DNA of 64,000 nt from Ianthella basta (Eukaryota > Porifera > Demospongiae > Verongiida > Ianthellidae), in assembly GCA_964019415.1 (NCBI GenBank), contig OZ025870.1, positions 4,924,415 to 4,988,414 of the forward strand, written 5' to 3'. Each line of letters begins with the position of its first letter. Positions within the stretch are counted from its first letter, which is position 1. Below, one piece after another: positions 13,345-24,974 of this stretch. The notes beneath the pieces are model-generated. The model had not been told where the DNA came from, searched no databases, and was given only the letters and a program-made list of their open reading frames with translations. A program made the translations under genes and the position numbers.

Positions 13345-14320
13345 AAGGAGAGAAGAGGGAGACCAGCGTGATATTAACCCTTCAGTTTACTAAACAACTG
13401 TAGAAGAGGGAGTGAACAGTTCTAATGTACAGACCATAGAATGGGCAACAGATAAACAGTAGTCAGTACATAAAAACAGTAGTTCCCGATTGGTTTGCGA
13501 TGTCAGTATACAATAAAATGGAGGGTGAAGCACATCTGCTTGCAGTACATGCCGACTGAAGGAAGACTCGTGGAAGCCTAAGGACTACTTATTGCTAATG
13601 TTGCACAGGTCAAAGCTCACATCACCTACTAGACCTTGGCTCTTAGGTGAAGTGAGATTGCTCAACCCATGGCTATCATTTTGGGGGGGGGGATTATGAT
13701 CCAACCCGCTACACAAAGGCGTGAACGCTCCGAAGCTGTAGCCGTTAATGCACCGAAGCTGTGATCAGTTACTGTATATGAGTCACATGGAGCAATAATA
13801 AGCACAGGGAGGCAATACAAAGCACTCTCACTTACAACTATTGTGGTTGTACAATCTACTACATTTAAACACATTACATTCACTGATAAACATATATAAA
13901 CACTAGACAGAAGCATGCTAGAGATTCACACTTGGGAAGCTCGCTGAAGGCAGGCTTTAATTTTAATGCTTCAAAACTGCCTTTGCAAAAGTGTACTAAT
14001 CAGTGAATAAGACATGGGCACTTGGGCGTTACGGCGTATAAATGCCAAATTCTGAGGGGTGAGTGCATTTTATAAGGCATAATGCCCGATTGCACATGTC
14101 TTAGCCAGTGTGGTAACCATTGCTCTAGAAATACACATACTATGCTGTTAAGCTACAGTATATAAAATATCCTCTGTGTAGAGTTTAGGCAGGAAAATTT
14201 TGCCAATCGGCATGATGGAGAAGGAAAACGCTTCCCCAAGTTCGTGACCAAAGCTCAGTAGTATCACTCAGCTCAAGTACTAATCTGATGTAGCCATAGT
14301 CTGTTGGATATGCAAAACTG
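13345..14320. other. No gene recognised; 5' of the ACSBG middle exons
   Basis: AT-rich sequence with a G9 run near 13682. I looked for the missing N-terminal ACSBG exons here and saw none I could support. Confidence 0.4.
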
Positions 14321-14323
14321 TAC

Positions 14324-14657
14324 AAACTAGTGTACAAAAATTTCTTCAGAATTAAAAGAAATTTAGGAATGGCCAGCAGAAAAAGCATAGAAACAAGCAA
14401 CAGTACCTCAACACCATGATAAACCACATTTTTGTGAAGTTCACTCTGCATTCCTGATTACCTTGCAGCTACATGGGACTAACTAGCTAGACATTTGGGT
14501 CCATGTATCTACAAGGAAATTAGGAATGCAGAGTGACCTTCACAGAAAATGTGGTTTATCATGGTTCTGAGGTGCTGTTGCTTGTTTCTCTGCTTTTTCT
14601 GCTGGCCATTCCTAAATCTCTTTTAATTCTAAAGGAATCTTTGTACACTAGTTGTAT
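14324..14657. mobile_element. Fold-back (inverted-repeat) element, about 330 bp
   Basis: The left arm starts ACTAGTGTACAAAAATTT and the right arm ends TTTGTACACTAG. The arms (about 130 bp) run inward through TTAATTCT, CTGCTGGCCATTCCTAAAT and CTCTGCATTCC to a loop with CTAGACATTTGGGTCCATG. A single arm lies at 10015-10210. The frames it opens (LLLVSMLFLLAIP) are probably not genes. Confidence 0.65.
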
Positions 14658-14752
14658 AATCAGTGGGTTGTACAGTAACTCCTGTGTATTGGCTATAATG
14701 AAACTGTACACTGTACAGTACACGCATTACAAGTACCTGTATGTGAAGAATA

Positions 14753-15535
14753 ATGAGAGGGACGCATGAAGGGATGGGAAGGAATACTAAAGGCACATTT
14801 GTGACCAGTTCTAAACCAATGGGATGTCAGCCCTTGCTCATGCATTGGTCAGTTGTGTCTCAGATTATGCATCTGTTTATGACACATTGCTCTGTCAAGC
14901 ACTTCACACTCGTTCTCACTACACACACATCTTTGTATGTGAACATGTGAGAATCTACACATAAATTGCCTCATCCCACAGCTACCTCCACCACCATCAC
15001 CACCCAGCCCCAATGTTAGCTACGACTCAGCGATTACAAGAAGCTTTCACAGTATGCTTCACAGTAATATTAATGCACTAGCTATCCACTGCTGTGGTTG
15101 TAGATACAAGATAAATGCAGAGGAGTAAAGAGTTTGGCTGAAGTCTGCGCATCTGCCAATGCTCCGTGGTCTACCAGCTCCTTAGCCAACTTCGAGTGTC
15201 CATGCAAACAGGCCTTATGTAGAGCAGTCTTGCCTTCAGAGTCATGCAAGTTCACATGCAGTCTGTCATGCAGACACATCACTCCCATGGCAATGCACTC
15301 TAGTTATATGATGGATGCTCATACCTGACTAGAGAATATCGCTTCAAAATAGCAGTTACTGTATGCACACACACATATTCCGTTGTTCATTATTATATTT
15401 TATGCACACTACATAGTTAGCTTGACAACTGTCCTAACATAGTGAATGGTGACTCTGTGCTCCCTCACTCCCTTCCCTTTCCACTCCTCCCTGAAGACCT
15501 CAGCCCCTTCACCAACACATTGACACCCACACTGT
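14753..15535 (-). repeat. Inverted copy of the left-edge segment
   Basis: Reverse complement of about 20-1330 (without the MITE and with gaps): the AACATTGGGGCTGGG-side sequence, the ankyrin fragment, then an ACSBG C-terminal exon piece (GACCTCAGCCCCTTCACC, here plus strand). Sequence after 15540 returns to the direct orientation seen after about 1790. Confidence 0.7.
15082..15288 (-). pseudogene. Ankyrin-repeat exon fragment, copy 2
   Basis: Same 68-codon peptide as 836-1042 on the opposite strand (TALHKACLHGHSKLAKELVD). Identity at the protein level suggests recent duplication or gene conversion. No flanking ankyrin exons found. Confidence 0.55.
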
Positions 15536-16098
15536 GAGGCTGTATTAACACTAGCTATTACAACCATTAGTGATAATTACTAAAGGAAACTAAGTATACC
15601 AAATACCACCCACCCTTACACGCAATCACTGAAGGGATAATACAAGACACACTGTTGACTCACTTATCTGGTTTGTCAATCTTCTGTTCTGCTCCATGCA
15701 CACATCAGTCTTTCACAAGATCCAGGATGATGACACCTGAGATGAGAATGGGTGGGTCATGTGGATGGTATAGTGGTGTGTATAATGTACATACGTGGAC
15801 ACACAAGATATGACAATACTTTTACGATGTTAACATTTCACTGTTACTGATCATAAACAATTGTGCAATGGAATGACTGTTTCCATTCTATTTGGACTGA
15901 AGAACAGGTTGAAGATGGAACGGCACTGAGCATGTAACTGTTACTGACCAGCTTTGTGACTGGAGGTGTTTTCTGCCATCAACTAGTGCATAAAGTGCCA
16001 GCTGATTTCAGAATGGCTGTCAAAAAGGTTGATGAATGGCATGATGTCGTAGCAAATGGCAACACTGGACAGCAGTTGTGATGCAATGGCAAGCAGTA

Positions 16099-16274
16099 AA
16101 GTGGAACCTGTCTAATAAGGTCACTGTGTTAGGCAGCCACCTCTCTGAAACAGCCAGCCCCCGTGGCCCCAAATAGCACTGAAACATTGCAGTCTACCTC
16201 TGTAGAGCAGCCACCTCTCTATAAAGGTCTGTTAGAGCTGGCCCACAAGTGGCTGTCTTAGACAGGCTCTACTG
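16099..16274. mobile_element. Complete MITE, TA target duplication
   Basis: Left end AAGTGGAACCTGTCTAA and right end CTTAGACAGGCTCTACTG are inverted near-matches, with TA on both sides. Contains two inner GCAGCCACCTCTCT blocks. Other copies: 55549-55724, 8416-8580 (inverse) and a fragment at about 2333-2460. Non-coding. Confidence 0.65.
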
Positions 16275-17013
16275 TATAACTAATAGTGACATCATGCGAT
16301 TTGGCCGTCATGCCACTTGCCATTTTGGCCAACCATTCTGAAATCAACCACACCACACTAGCATACAAGGTGTCCAACACCTCCTGCAACTTGCACTGCT
16401 GTAGTTTTCTGCCACAAACGAGTTGGTATGTACATAATGCAACTTACACTGCATGAGATGGTGGTTGAGTAGGCGTTTGGTGCAGTTATTACGAAGTATG
16501 TATATATAGCTGTCCACAAAAGATAGCTACCCTCACCTCTGTCCCTATAGCTAGGATAACAAGCGGGTGTGCCCATTGGGGCTAGTTGCCAACGTCCTGC
16601 TGTCATATCCACACTTGTACACCACACTTAACTTTCATATTCAGTGTCACTATCAACCTGTGACAAGGTATCCCACAGGATATGTGTGAATGATAGACCT
16701 TATAGACCCCACCCACCCCATCACACACCCTCAGGGCACCTCATTCAAACTTCCTACAGGCACACACACCCGACCTGCTGCCCACGCAGAGAGACTTGAG
16801 CTATTTCAGAACAACATTGATAAAACGAGCACACACATACGAGTGCAGCTGTCGAAGGTGTGATCATTCACTATCTGCAATACCCACTGTGCATACATGA
16901 TAGAACTGTACTAGGTGGAAGCAGGACATTGTGGGCGAGCCTGAGCAAATGTGCCATGCATGTGTAGTGAGACTGTGTCTGACAAGTAGGAACATGTGTG
17001 AACACACACACAG

Positions 17014-17014
<1 letters not shown>

Positions 17015-17065
<51 letters not shown>

Positions 17066-17088
17066 CACACACACACACACACACACAC
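17015..17088. repeat. (CA)n microsatellite
   Basis: CA tract with one AACA interruption, paralogous to the tracts at 3121, 25419 and 56979. Confidence 0.95.
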
Positions 17089-17142
17089 AATCCAGTGAGG
17101 ATAGTATGATACAAATTAGAGAAAGAAAGTGTTCTACCTCAC

Positions 17143-17203
17143 CTGTTACATCGATTCTAACGTCAAACTCGCCGGGAATGTCTTTTTCAGGCCAGTGAGC
17201 CAT
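17143..17203 (-). CDS. ACSBG-like first coding exon, unit 2
   Basis: ATG at 17201-17203 opens MAHWPEKDIPGEFDVRIDVT, with donor CAG|GTGAGG in phase 1, as at 3360-3420. It is the best candidate for the 5' end of the 5896-13340 gene. The N-terminal exons needed to join them are not visible. Confidence 0.5.
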
Positions 17204-17384
17204 TTTAGTTGACTCACGTGACTTCCAGCTTGCTGGATGCAGGTCAGCTGACAGGAAAACCAATGACGTCTTTTACCGGTAGTGGACTACTGCTCGCGCG
17301 CCTGCATGACCGAAAGGTTGTTGTCAGTGTGCAGCTATAAGCTTCCCCCTTGCCTTAGTAGCAAAGTACGCAACAACTCTGCAC

Positions 17385-17828
17385 ATGGAAGACATCCCCG
17401 CTGCAGTGCGACAAAATCCAATAGTACGGACCACTACAAGTGCAGAGCCGTGTAGGATGTCACAAGACATCGCTCAGAAGACAGTGCGTGCGCTGTTCTC
17501 AGAGATCGAATGTAACGGCAGCGCTAAGACTCTGAGCGGTAAGCTGTTCCAGTGTTTGGTGATTGACTATGAGTGCTTACAGAAGATCCGAAGAGCTGAC
17601 TGCGACACAGAAGCGAATGCCGTGTTGGCGGAACATCTCTACGAGACTAGCACGGAGAAGACGCTGCAGGAGTTTGCTCGCATTCTGAAAGAGAGCGGCC
17701 TGCCAGAGCAGAAGGTTCTTGGTGAGCAGATGGAGGCTGTGCTGACACGTACAACAGCAGCTACTGCTAACTCTAGATCTTCTGAATCGGACGAGGAGAT
17801 GGAGACGGACACCGGCCTCGAGGCGTGA
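17385..17828 (+). CDS. CARD-like protein (147 aa), intact
   Basis: Single exon starting MEDIPAAVRQNPIVRTTTSA. Residues about 30-118 show the six-helix leucine/isoleucine spacing of a CARD (VRALFSEIE, LSGKLFQCLVIDYECLQKIR, ANAVLAEHLYE, LQEFARILKESGLPEQKVLG). Caspase-9-type CARDs share the pattern ID---I-RA ... F---L--SG. A short acidic tail follows (SESDEEMETDTGLEA). CARDs mediate homotypic assembly in death and immune signalling; here there is no partner domain, so an adaptor or decoy role is inference. TATAAGC lies about 50 bp upstream. Confidence 0.7.
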   Translation: MEDIPAAVRQNPIVRTTTSAEPCRMSQDIAQKTVRALFSEIECNGSAKTLSGKLFQCLVIDYECLQKIRRADCDTEANAVLAEHLYETSTEKTLQEFARILKESGLPEQKVLGEQMEAVLTRTTAATANSRSSESDEEMETDTGLEA

Positions 17829-18002
17829 CTTGGCTGTAAGCTGATGAGCAACAAACGACGACATGTATAAGAGTGATAATTATCATTCAATTTTCATATC
17901 ATTTCAATTTTCTGCATGCACGTAATTTTACGCAGTTGTACTTGTCAAATACTCTGTAATATACTCTTCACTTACGTACTCATGAAATACATGCACCTTA
18001 TA

Positions 18003-18972
18003 GGGTAGTTACGCCATTTCCGGGACAGCGCCAATACCCGGACACTCCGCAAAAGTGTACGTCGTACGAAACAGACAGGCTAAACTTCGAGCTAACGCCA
18101 CGCTCGGTTGATACTTGCACTAGAAGGGTTTAAGAATCCGCAGTCAAAACGGGACGAGCACCCTTCGTTCGGCGGCTGGACACCGATTCCTTCTACCCTA
18201 TCTCTTCCGAAGAATCAAGAATTGGCAGGAAGTAGGAGGAGCTAAGAATTGCACCATATTCAATTGCGCGCCAAATTCGAACGGTTGGCCGGATCTGCTT
18301 GCGGAAAGATACATTGAACTCGTTGGTGATCGAACTGCATGCGCTACAATAGACACTAACTTCTGTACTTGAGAGAAGTTAGTAAAACTCAATGCCTATT
18401 AGTTACTGCAGTTGCCAATTGTCGGACAGCAGGAAAACATTCACACTTTGGTTGCTGATTTAAATTCACAGATGATAACCAAGCAAAGTAAAGGCAGACA
18501 TACATGTGCAGATTGATACTGGGGAGGTGGATGAAGGATTTTGCGCCACCTGTTGAACTGATGAAAAGGGCACACGGATTTGCTGTGACAGTTGTTCCAA
18601 ATGGCATCATCTTTGTTGTGTAGGGCTATCTGACTCTAGCAACCTTCTCCAATCCTTTTGGAAGTGCGCTGAATGTTGATCCATGGTTCTAAAACCAATA
18701 TTATCCACTTAAACTTAGTTTAAACAAAAGCACCACAATTCCTAATGCCTGTCCCACTTTAGGAAAAAATGTCCGGGAGTAGGGAAAATGGCGGGTGCGA
18801 CTGAGGGATGGTCTCGCTAGGCGATTTCGATGAAACGGCTCGTTTTCTCGCCACTTCTAGAGGAACAGATGTTTTTCCAGTAAATATAAGCGGTTGTTCT
18901 GCTGAAGTACATCCTTTCCTGACTTTTCTCGCTGGTTTATTGTTAACTGTCCGGGAAATGGCGTAATCACCC
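18003..18972. mobile_element. 970-bp DNA transposon, non-autonomous, TA target duplication
   Basis: Left end GGGTAGTTACGCCATTTCC; right end is the inverted GGGTGATTACGCCATTTCCC; both flanked by TA. The empty site is visible at about 4190 (CACCTTATATATGATACC). Interior frames are short and unrecognised. Confidence 0.8.
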
Positions 18973-19084
18973 TATATGATACCATTATATTCAATATGCA
19001 AATACAACGTCATGATCAGTAAGTTTGCTGCTACATGTACCTTATGCTTATGCACCTTAGGCTAACCAGTTAGTTAATGAATAA

Positions 19085-19606
19085 CTACAACAGAGTCCAC
19101 AATATGAGAGCAATCTGAATGCTTAAGTGTACGTAGCACACACATGATACTGTAGCGGGCCACATCTTGGCCATGGGTTGGCCATGGAGAATTTCAATGT
19201 CCCTCTTCTGCTGCTCATGGTCAGATCCACTCTCTGCTGAAGGTCTAGGCGATGGAGCTCGAGCGTGGGCACTCTCGTCACTGGAGACAGTCAAAGCTAC
19301 CTCAGTATCCGTAGCTGTTAGCGCGGCCTCGATCTGCTCACCAAGCTCCTTCTGCTTCGGCAAGCCGCTTTCTTTCAAGATGGTATAAAATTCCTGCAGC
19401 GTCTTCTCCGTGCTACTCTGGTAGAGATGTTCCGTCAACACGGCATTCGCGTCTGTGTCGCAGTCAGCTCTTCGGATCTTCTGTACACAGTCATAGTCGA
19501 TCACTTTATTCTGGAACAACTTCCCACTCAAAGCCTTAGCGCTTGCGCTACTTTCAATGAGTGTGAACAGAGCGCGTACGGCACCCTGTGCTTTGTCTTG
19601 TGACAT
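19085..19606 (-). CDS. CARD-like protein, second type, copy 2 (173 aa)
   Basis: Starts MSQDKAQGAVRALFTLIESS. The frame stays open upstream to 19837 without a better start. The domain closely matches 4298-4819. After about residue 140 a tandem repeat of TTGGCCATGG shifts the frame, giving a hydrophobic end (CYVHLSIQIALILWTLL) unlike copy 1. It converges on the plus-strand copy at 17385-17828, with the 970-bp transposon between. Confidence 0.6.
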   Translation of the reverse strand: MSQDKAQGAVRALFTLIESSASAKALSGKLFQNKVIDYDCVQKIRRADCDTDANAVLTEHLYQSSTEKTLQEFYTILKESGLPKQKELGEQIEAALTATDTEVALTVSSDESAHARAPSPRPSAESGSDHEQQKRDIEILHGQPMAKMWPATVSCVCYVHLSIQIALILWTLL

Positions 19607-20157
19607 TGCGCCGATCCCAGGTAGTGGCGGTAGTCCGGTCGATGAAAAACTTCTCTCAGCTATTCCCAGTAGCCGTATGCGCATTACTAAAACTGTCCAC
19701 GGATCGCCGTAGGTTATGTGACAGTCACATGAACCAATCGGTAGGCAGAGGAATGCGATGACGTAACTAACTCCCCCAAAAATGGCTTCCAACGATTCAT
19801 AGACGAACGCCCCTGCCAGGACACTTGAAGACTCCACAGATTACAATGAAAATTTCGTAGAGTACCCCAAGTACAGAGTGATGGTGCGTTGCAACTTCAC
19901 TGACTATCTGTCGTGCTACAAATTTTAACTCCTGCAAACCCGAACAGTAGCTATAGGCCTTCGAATCAGTGTCGCCTTTCCTTACGTAAGTCTATCACTC
20001 CTTCTTGGAGGTAACGGAAGGACTGCGAGAGAGCCCTAGGCTATGCTTCCCGATGTTCCCGAGGAAGCTGCCTGTCTGTGCTGGCCACAAGTCTGCAGTG
20101 CAACCTATTTATGACGTCACTGCATAAGACTAATAGTACTACGCAGTATGTTGCACA

Positions 20158-21836
20158 ATGGCTGCAAGTGAACTGGAAAGGAGTAAGTTGGCAGTTTGTT
20201 ATGTGTCATCCCTGAAGAAGGGGTGACCAGCTTTGCACACCTTCCCCCCGTGCTTCCTGCTATGTTCACTTTTATGTGAAGAAGCTCCCTTCTTCTCTGC
20301 CGTCTATCTCCTCAGTGACATAAAGGTATAAGATGGGTAGAATTGTTTTTTAATTCAGCTTAAGCAGCGCTTTCGATTGTGTGCAATGTGTGTGGATACC
20401 TTCAACCTGGAGCGAGAAGAGAGGGTCACCCTACAGTACAGAATATTACAGTGTGTATGTGTATAAATTCAGAAATTTCAGTTTGTATTAATTACATCTC
20501 TATGTAGCTAGGACAGGAGACACTGTCCCTGTATTACAATATGTGCCATTGTCATGTCATGTGATCAATCAATTAAAACTTCGCTCCTTCCCCATTCCTC
20601 TGAACCACACTGGTGTGTGGGAGAAGGTGTCATTTTCCTTTGCTCAGCACAGTAGCTGAATGCAGCAGAACCTCTAGACACAGGATATAATGCATGCAAG
20701 CCTATGTCATTTGATTAGTGGTACCTTTCAAGGAGGGTACATTGTCATGTTTATAGCCTCAAAGATGGTTCTCTTTGGAGCAAGAAAGGTTCTTTACCCT
20801 TCGCTAACAGCCTAGACAGAACATTGCTTTGGTATAATGCATACATACGTACTTACCTTAAAAGTATAAACTTACTTTATAATGTATGCACACTTACCTT
20901 AAGATGTGGTGGGCAACTTATGAGTGTTAACACTTTCATTTTCTTAACTCTGGTGCATCTTGTAATGATGAATCACACTGTGTGCATTCATGTGTGCATA
21001 CGTAGTGCATTATGTGAGCAATTACGTAATAATGTAGTTATGGTTGTTAGTTGTATGGTTTTGCTGAGCTTGCAGATTGGTGCTCCTTATAGTACACCTT
21101 AACATGTAGGGTAGGGTGTACAGTGACCAAGAGGTCAGTTGGTAAATAGCGTACATGAAATACTTAGCACATTGTCATGTACAGCGGAACCCTGCTAAAC
21201 GACCACCTCTATAAAACGACCACCTTAGAAATAAGACCGCTTTGGTTTAGTCCTAAATCTAAAGTATACATGAATTATAGTTCTCAGAATTAAGACCACC
21301 TCGAAAATAAGACCACTTTTCATGGCCCGGATGGTGGTCTGATTTCTGAGGTTCCACTGTATGTACAGTATACAATTATTTAATATGTATGTATATGTTA
21401 TTAATATAAATACATGTTTTGTGTGCATAGTCCTAGGTGTAATGTATCAGACAATAAGTTAGTAACACAATGTTTTGGTTGCAAAGGCCTTCATCAGATG
21501 CTATTGCCTTTCACATGTATAGCAGCTGATGAAGGCCCTTGTGAGCACAAAGTGTCCTGTTCAGAGTTTAATGTCTTGTTGCATTGCTACAGTGCAGTCT
21601 CTTTCAAAAACCATTTAATGAGCACTTTTGATTTTCTTCTGGTATGAATGCTGTTGATTGTGTGATGTGTCTCACTTTTCCTCTTTCTTCATTGCTTTGT
21701 TGATCAGATGCCCGAGGCAATGCCGTGAATGGCACTGACAGCTCATACAGTGTGTCCTTAGCATACCCTCCCACTGCTGACCCAGTGGAGTATGTGACGC
21801 TACCAAAGGATATGACACTGGAGCAAGTGTGCATTA

Positions 21837-21895
<59 letters not shown>

Positions 21896-21938
21896 CACGC
21901 GTGTGTGTGTGTGTGTGTGTGTGTATGCACGCGTGCAT

Positions 21939-21987
<49 letters not shown>

Positions 21988-22520
21988 TCACAAGACAGGG
22001 GCAATTCGGCTGAAGGAGGTGGGAAGCACATGCACTGAACAGGCTGTAGTGGTTGTAGTAGTTTTGACTGCTAAACATTTACACATTTTCAGCCAATCAG
22101 CCTTCTTTTAATGTCAGAAACTTGTGGGTAATTTCATACAAGTCTATTCATCCGCTATATCTGTCTCAGCGTTCTATTCATCTTCTATTCTCATATTCAA
22201 GGTATTAGTTTTGAAGGGGCACATCCTACCTCACAAATCTGATCAACCTGTACGTAGAAGTTCCATCTTAGGTTAAACCCTTCTGCACAATTACGGTTAT
22301 TGTACATTGACTGAAATTTTACAATGAAGTTATTTGTAATTGGCCTCTGGACATTGTGTATATGCATTTCCTACTCCTACTGGATGTTGTGTACATTTCC
22401 TGCAAGGCTGTCAGTTACAATCACCCATTCCATGTATGCTTCCCTTTCACTTTCTGTCTACCGCAGTACTGGAAGCCAGATGAAATTTTGGATATGTACT
22501 TCTCCACTACCAACAGCTGA
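20158..22520 (+). CDS. Four-exon gene for a 98-aa protein of unknown function
   Basis: Exons 20158-20182, 20368-20454, 21708-21838 and 22467-22520 join in consistent phases at AGGA|GTAAGT, GCAG|CGC, GTGT|GTATGT, TCAG|ATGCC, AAG|GTGTG and CGCAG|TAC. The protein starts MAASELERT, contains [13 protein letters not shown] (a CxxC that could be half a zinc site), then [20 protein letters not shown] and [13 protein letters not shown], and ends [18 protein letters not shown] do not recognise the family. The match of all four phases is the main support; exon 2 is the least certain, since all three of its frames are open. Confidence 0.5.
21182..21359. mobile_element. 178-bp MITE, TA target duplication
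   Basis: Ends CAGCGGAACCCTGCTAAACG and inverted CAGTGGAACCTCAGAAATCA, flanked by TA, with repeated GACCACC / AATAAGACCAC blocks inside. Lies in intron 2 of the 98-aa gene. Confidence 0.7.
21839..21986. repeat. (TG)n microsatellite with TGCACGCG interruptions
   Basis: TG tract starting at the exon 3 donor of the 98-aa gene (AAG|GTGTGTG). The repeat itself supplies the splice donor. Confidence 0.95.
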
Positions 22521-23440
22521 TGGGCCTTACTTCGTTGACACATTTCAGTCAGTCATTTTGTCACACATTTTATCATGTTTTCATTTAGTGCAATACATTA
22601 CCTCATTAATTAAATATTGCATTGCTGAAGTGTTTAGGAACACTCATATGCAAACATACTGGGTCCACATTCATTTCAACAATTTGTTAAAGCTGCATAT
22701 AATTATGTGATCACAACAATAATTATTACAGTATAATTGCATGATGTAGTATAACATATTGTATGGCCAGTATGTTATTGGTGGGCCGGGCTTGGGGAAA
22801 TAAAACAATTAATAATTATTAATATCTGCTTCACTACCTTCTTATCTTCCCTCTTAATTGTCTTCTTCTCTTTGCTGCTTCTCTTAAGCTTACTCTTTCC
22901 TATATAGTAAATCTATATGGAATTGTTGAATTCTATGCAAACAAAGTTTAAGGTCACTTCACATTTTGATCCATAGATAATTTCAAGACATGACTAATTG
23001 GCATTGAGTACATGTATGTACATATTACAATAAAGATTTGACTGTGACAAATGTCGTGCTGCTGCAGATACCATTTTACTATGCTATCATGCGCATCTCT
23101 AGCTGATTGAAATGAATCAAATCCATACATAAGTCTTCACAAGTTGTATTATTAAAGACTCTGCTTGTCACTATTATTATTTACTCTGTTTTTATGCCTT
23201 TGCATGAAGTTATGTACGTTATGTATTAATAAGTATTATATCTAATACTTCGTCCAATACAAATGTAAAGATCAAATCCACACTACTCCAGGGTCACACA
23301 TAGCTATACTATTACTCAGTCATCTTGAGTATTTGAATCTTTATTGTTATTGTACGTATATGTACTCATTGTCACCAGTTAGTGATATCTAGTAAGAGTA
23401 AATTATTCTTACGACGTCGTATGTGGTACTAATAATAGTA
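22521..23440. other. AT-rich intergenic sequence, nothing recognised
   Basis: Non-coding, not visibly shared with other units. A GCCGGGC-containing patch near 22780 is unassigned. Confidence 0.4.
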
Positions 23441-23444
23441 TGAT

Positions 23445-23481
23445 GTAGTCACGTGATAATTAGAGATTATCACGTGACTAC
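23445..23481. promoter_or_regulatory. Perfect 16-bp inverted repeat with two CACGTG E-boxes
   Basis: GTAGTCACGTGATAAT, spacer TAGAG, then the exact inverse. It lies 135 bp before the CARD-like start at 23616. Each arm holds a CACGTG core, the type bound by bHLH-zip factors. Function is inferred. Confidence 0.5.
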
Positions 23482-23615
23482 GAAAATTCGAACACTTAGT
23501 GAACGAAATAGGGAGCAGAATAGTACTCACTAAAGCTGGATCTAGGGCGTCTCCTAGTCCTACTGTTGCTGCCGAAACATCACTGTGTATAGTTAGGTAG
23601 CTTGCCAAAGGAGCA

Positions 23616-24155
23616 ATGACTCAGCTACTAGACAACCACATAGAAGGCATCACCGGTGCTGTGCGACAAAATCCAAGAGTACGGACGACTACAAGTGCAG
23701 ATCGAGAGCCGTGTATGATGCCACAGGACATCGCTCAGAAGACGGTGCGTGCGCTGTTCTCAGAGATTGAATGTACCGGCAGCGCTAAGACTCTGAGCGG
23801 CAAGCTGTTCCAGGGTTTGGTGATTGTCTATGAGTGTTTGCAGAAGATCAGGAGAGCTGAGTGCGACACAGAAGCGAACGCCGTGTTGGCGGAACATCTC
23901 TACGAGACTAGCACGGAGAAGACGCTGCAGGAGTTTGCTCGGAATCTGAAAGTGAGCGGCCTGCCGAAGCAGAAAGTTCTTGGTGAGCAGATCGAGGCCG
24001 TGCTGACACGTACAGCGGCAGCAGCTAATGCTAACTCTAGATCCACCTCTAGATCTTCTGAGGCATTTTCTGCTACCAGTCCATCGCGTGCATCTACATC
24101 AGTAGAAGATGAATCAGACGAAGAGATGGAGACGGACGCCGGCCTTGAGGCGTGA
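23616..24155 (+). CDS. CARD-like protein (179 aa), intact, long-tail form
   Basis: Starts MTQLLDNHIEGITGAVRQNP; the common start (MEG) is IEG here, so the frame uses an upstream ATG. Domain residues about 45-135 follow the family (KTLSGKLFQGLVIVYECLQK, LYETSTEKTLQEFARNLKVS). The tail is a Ser-rich linker (NANSRSTSRSSEAFSATSPS) and DESDEEMETDAGLEA. No ACSBG exon 1 is seen just upstream; instead there is an E-box palindrome. Confidence 0.7.
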   Translation: MTQLLDNHIEGITGAVRQNPRVRTTTSADREPCMMPQDIAQKTVRALFSEIECTGSAKTLSGKLFQGLVIVYECLQKIRRAECDTEANAVLAEHLYETSTEKTLQEFARNLKVSGLPKQKVLGEQIEAVLTRTAAAANANSRSTSRSSEAFSATSPSRASTSVEDESDEEMETDAGLEA

Positions 24156-24534
24156 CTTTAATTGCTTAAAGCAGATCTGCAGCAAAACGAGTGCATCATG
24201 ATCATTCATGTGCGCGTACGTGTACAAATGACTACATCCATGAAGTTTTACTCAGTTCGTACTTACCACATCTTCCCTTAATTGCTTATGAACTCATGAA
24301 ATAGGTGCACCTAGGTCTTGTACAACGATGCACGGTCATTGTATTCAACATGTCAATAATTATGTTGTTACATGTACTTCATGCATCATCATGAGTGACT
24401 ACATAGTTATGATCAATAATCATAAAGTTATAGAACTGATGGTCTAAAGTGGCAGTTATAAAGTTGGCATATCTTGCACATCAAGATGCACAAATAATAT
24501 ACCATTAATTGTATTATGTCATTAGTTTATACAC

Positions 24535-24680
24535 AGCATTTGGCATGCAGCTTCCTTGTACATTGTCTCAAATGAATGTACTTGACATACTTCTGACAAA
24601 TGACATTGCGTTTCATCCTCAGAGTGGGTGTCAGTGTGTTGGTGAAGGGGCTGAGGTCTTCAGGGAGGAGTGGAAAGGGA
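24535..24680 (-). pseudogene. ACSBG-like C-terminal exon relic
   Basis: Matches the C-terminal exon over ACCTCAGCCCCTTCACCAAC on the minus strand, but the end encoding YEEAAKL has indels. Twin relic at 52665-52790. Confidence 0.55.
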
Positions 24681-24772
24681 GGGGAGCACAGAGTCACCAT
24701 TCATTATGTTAGGACAGTTGTCAAGCGAACCATGCAGTGTGCATAAAATATAATAATGAACAATGGAATGTG

Positions 24773-24974
<202 letters not shown>

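Noticed and set aside
14185-14769. Hydrophobic frames (LLLVSMLFLLAIPK) that look like membrane proteins
   Set aside because: They are the arms of a fold-back repeat, seen also at 10015; the similarity is of the repeat, not of a gene.
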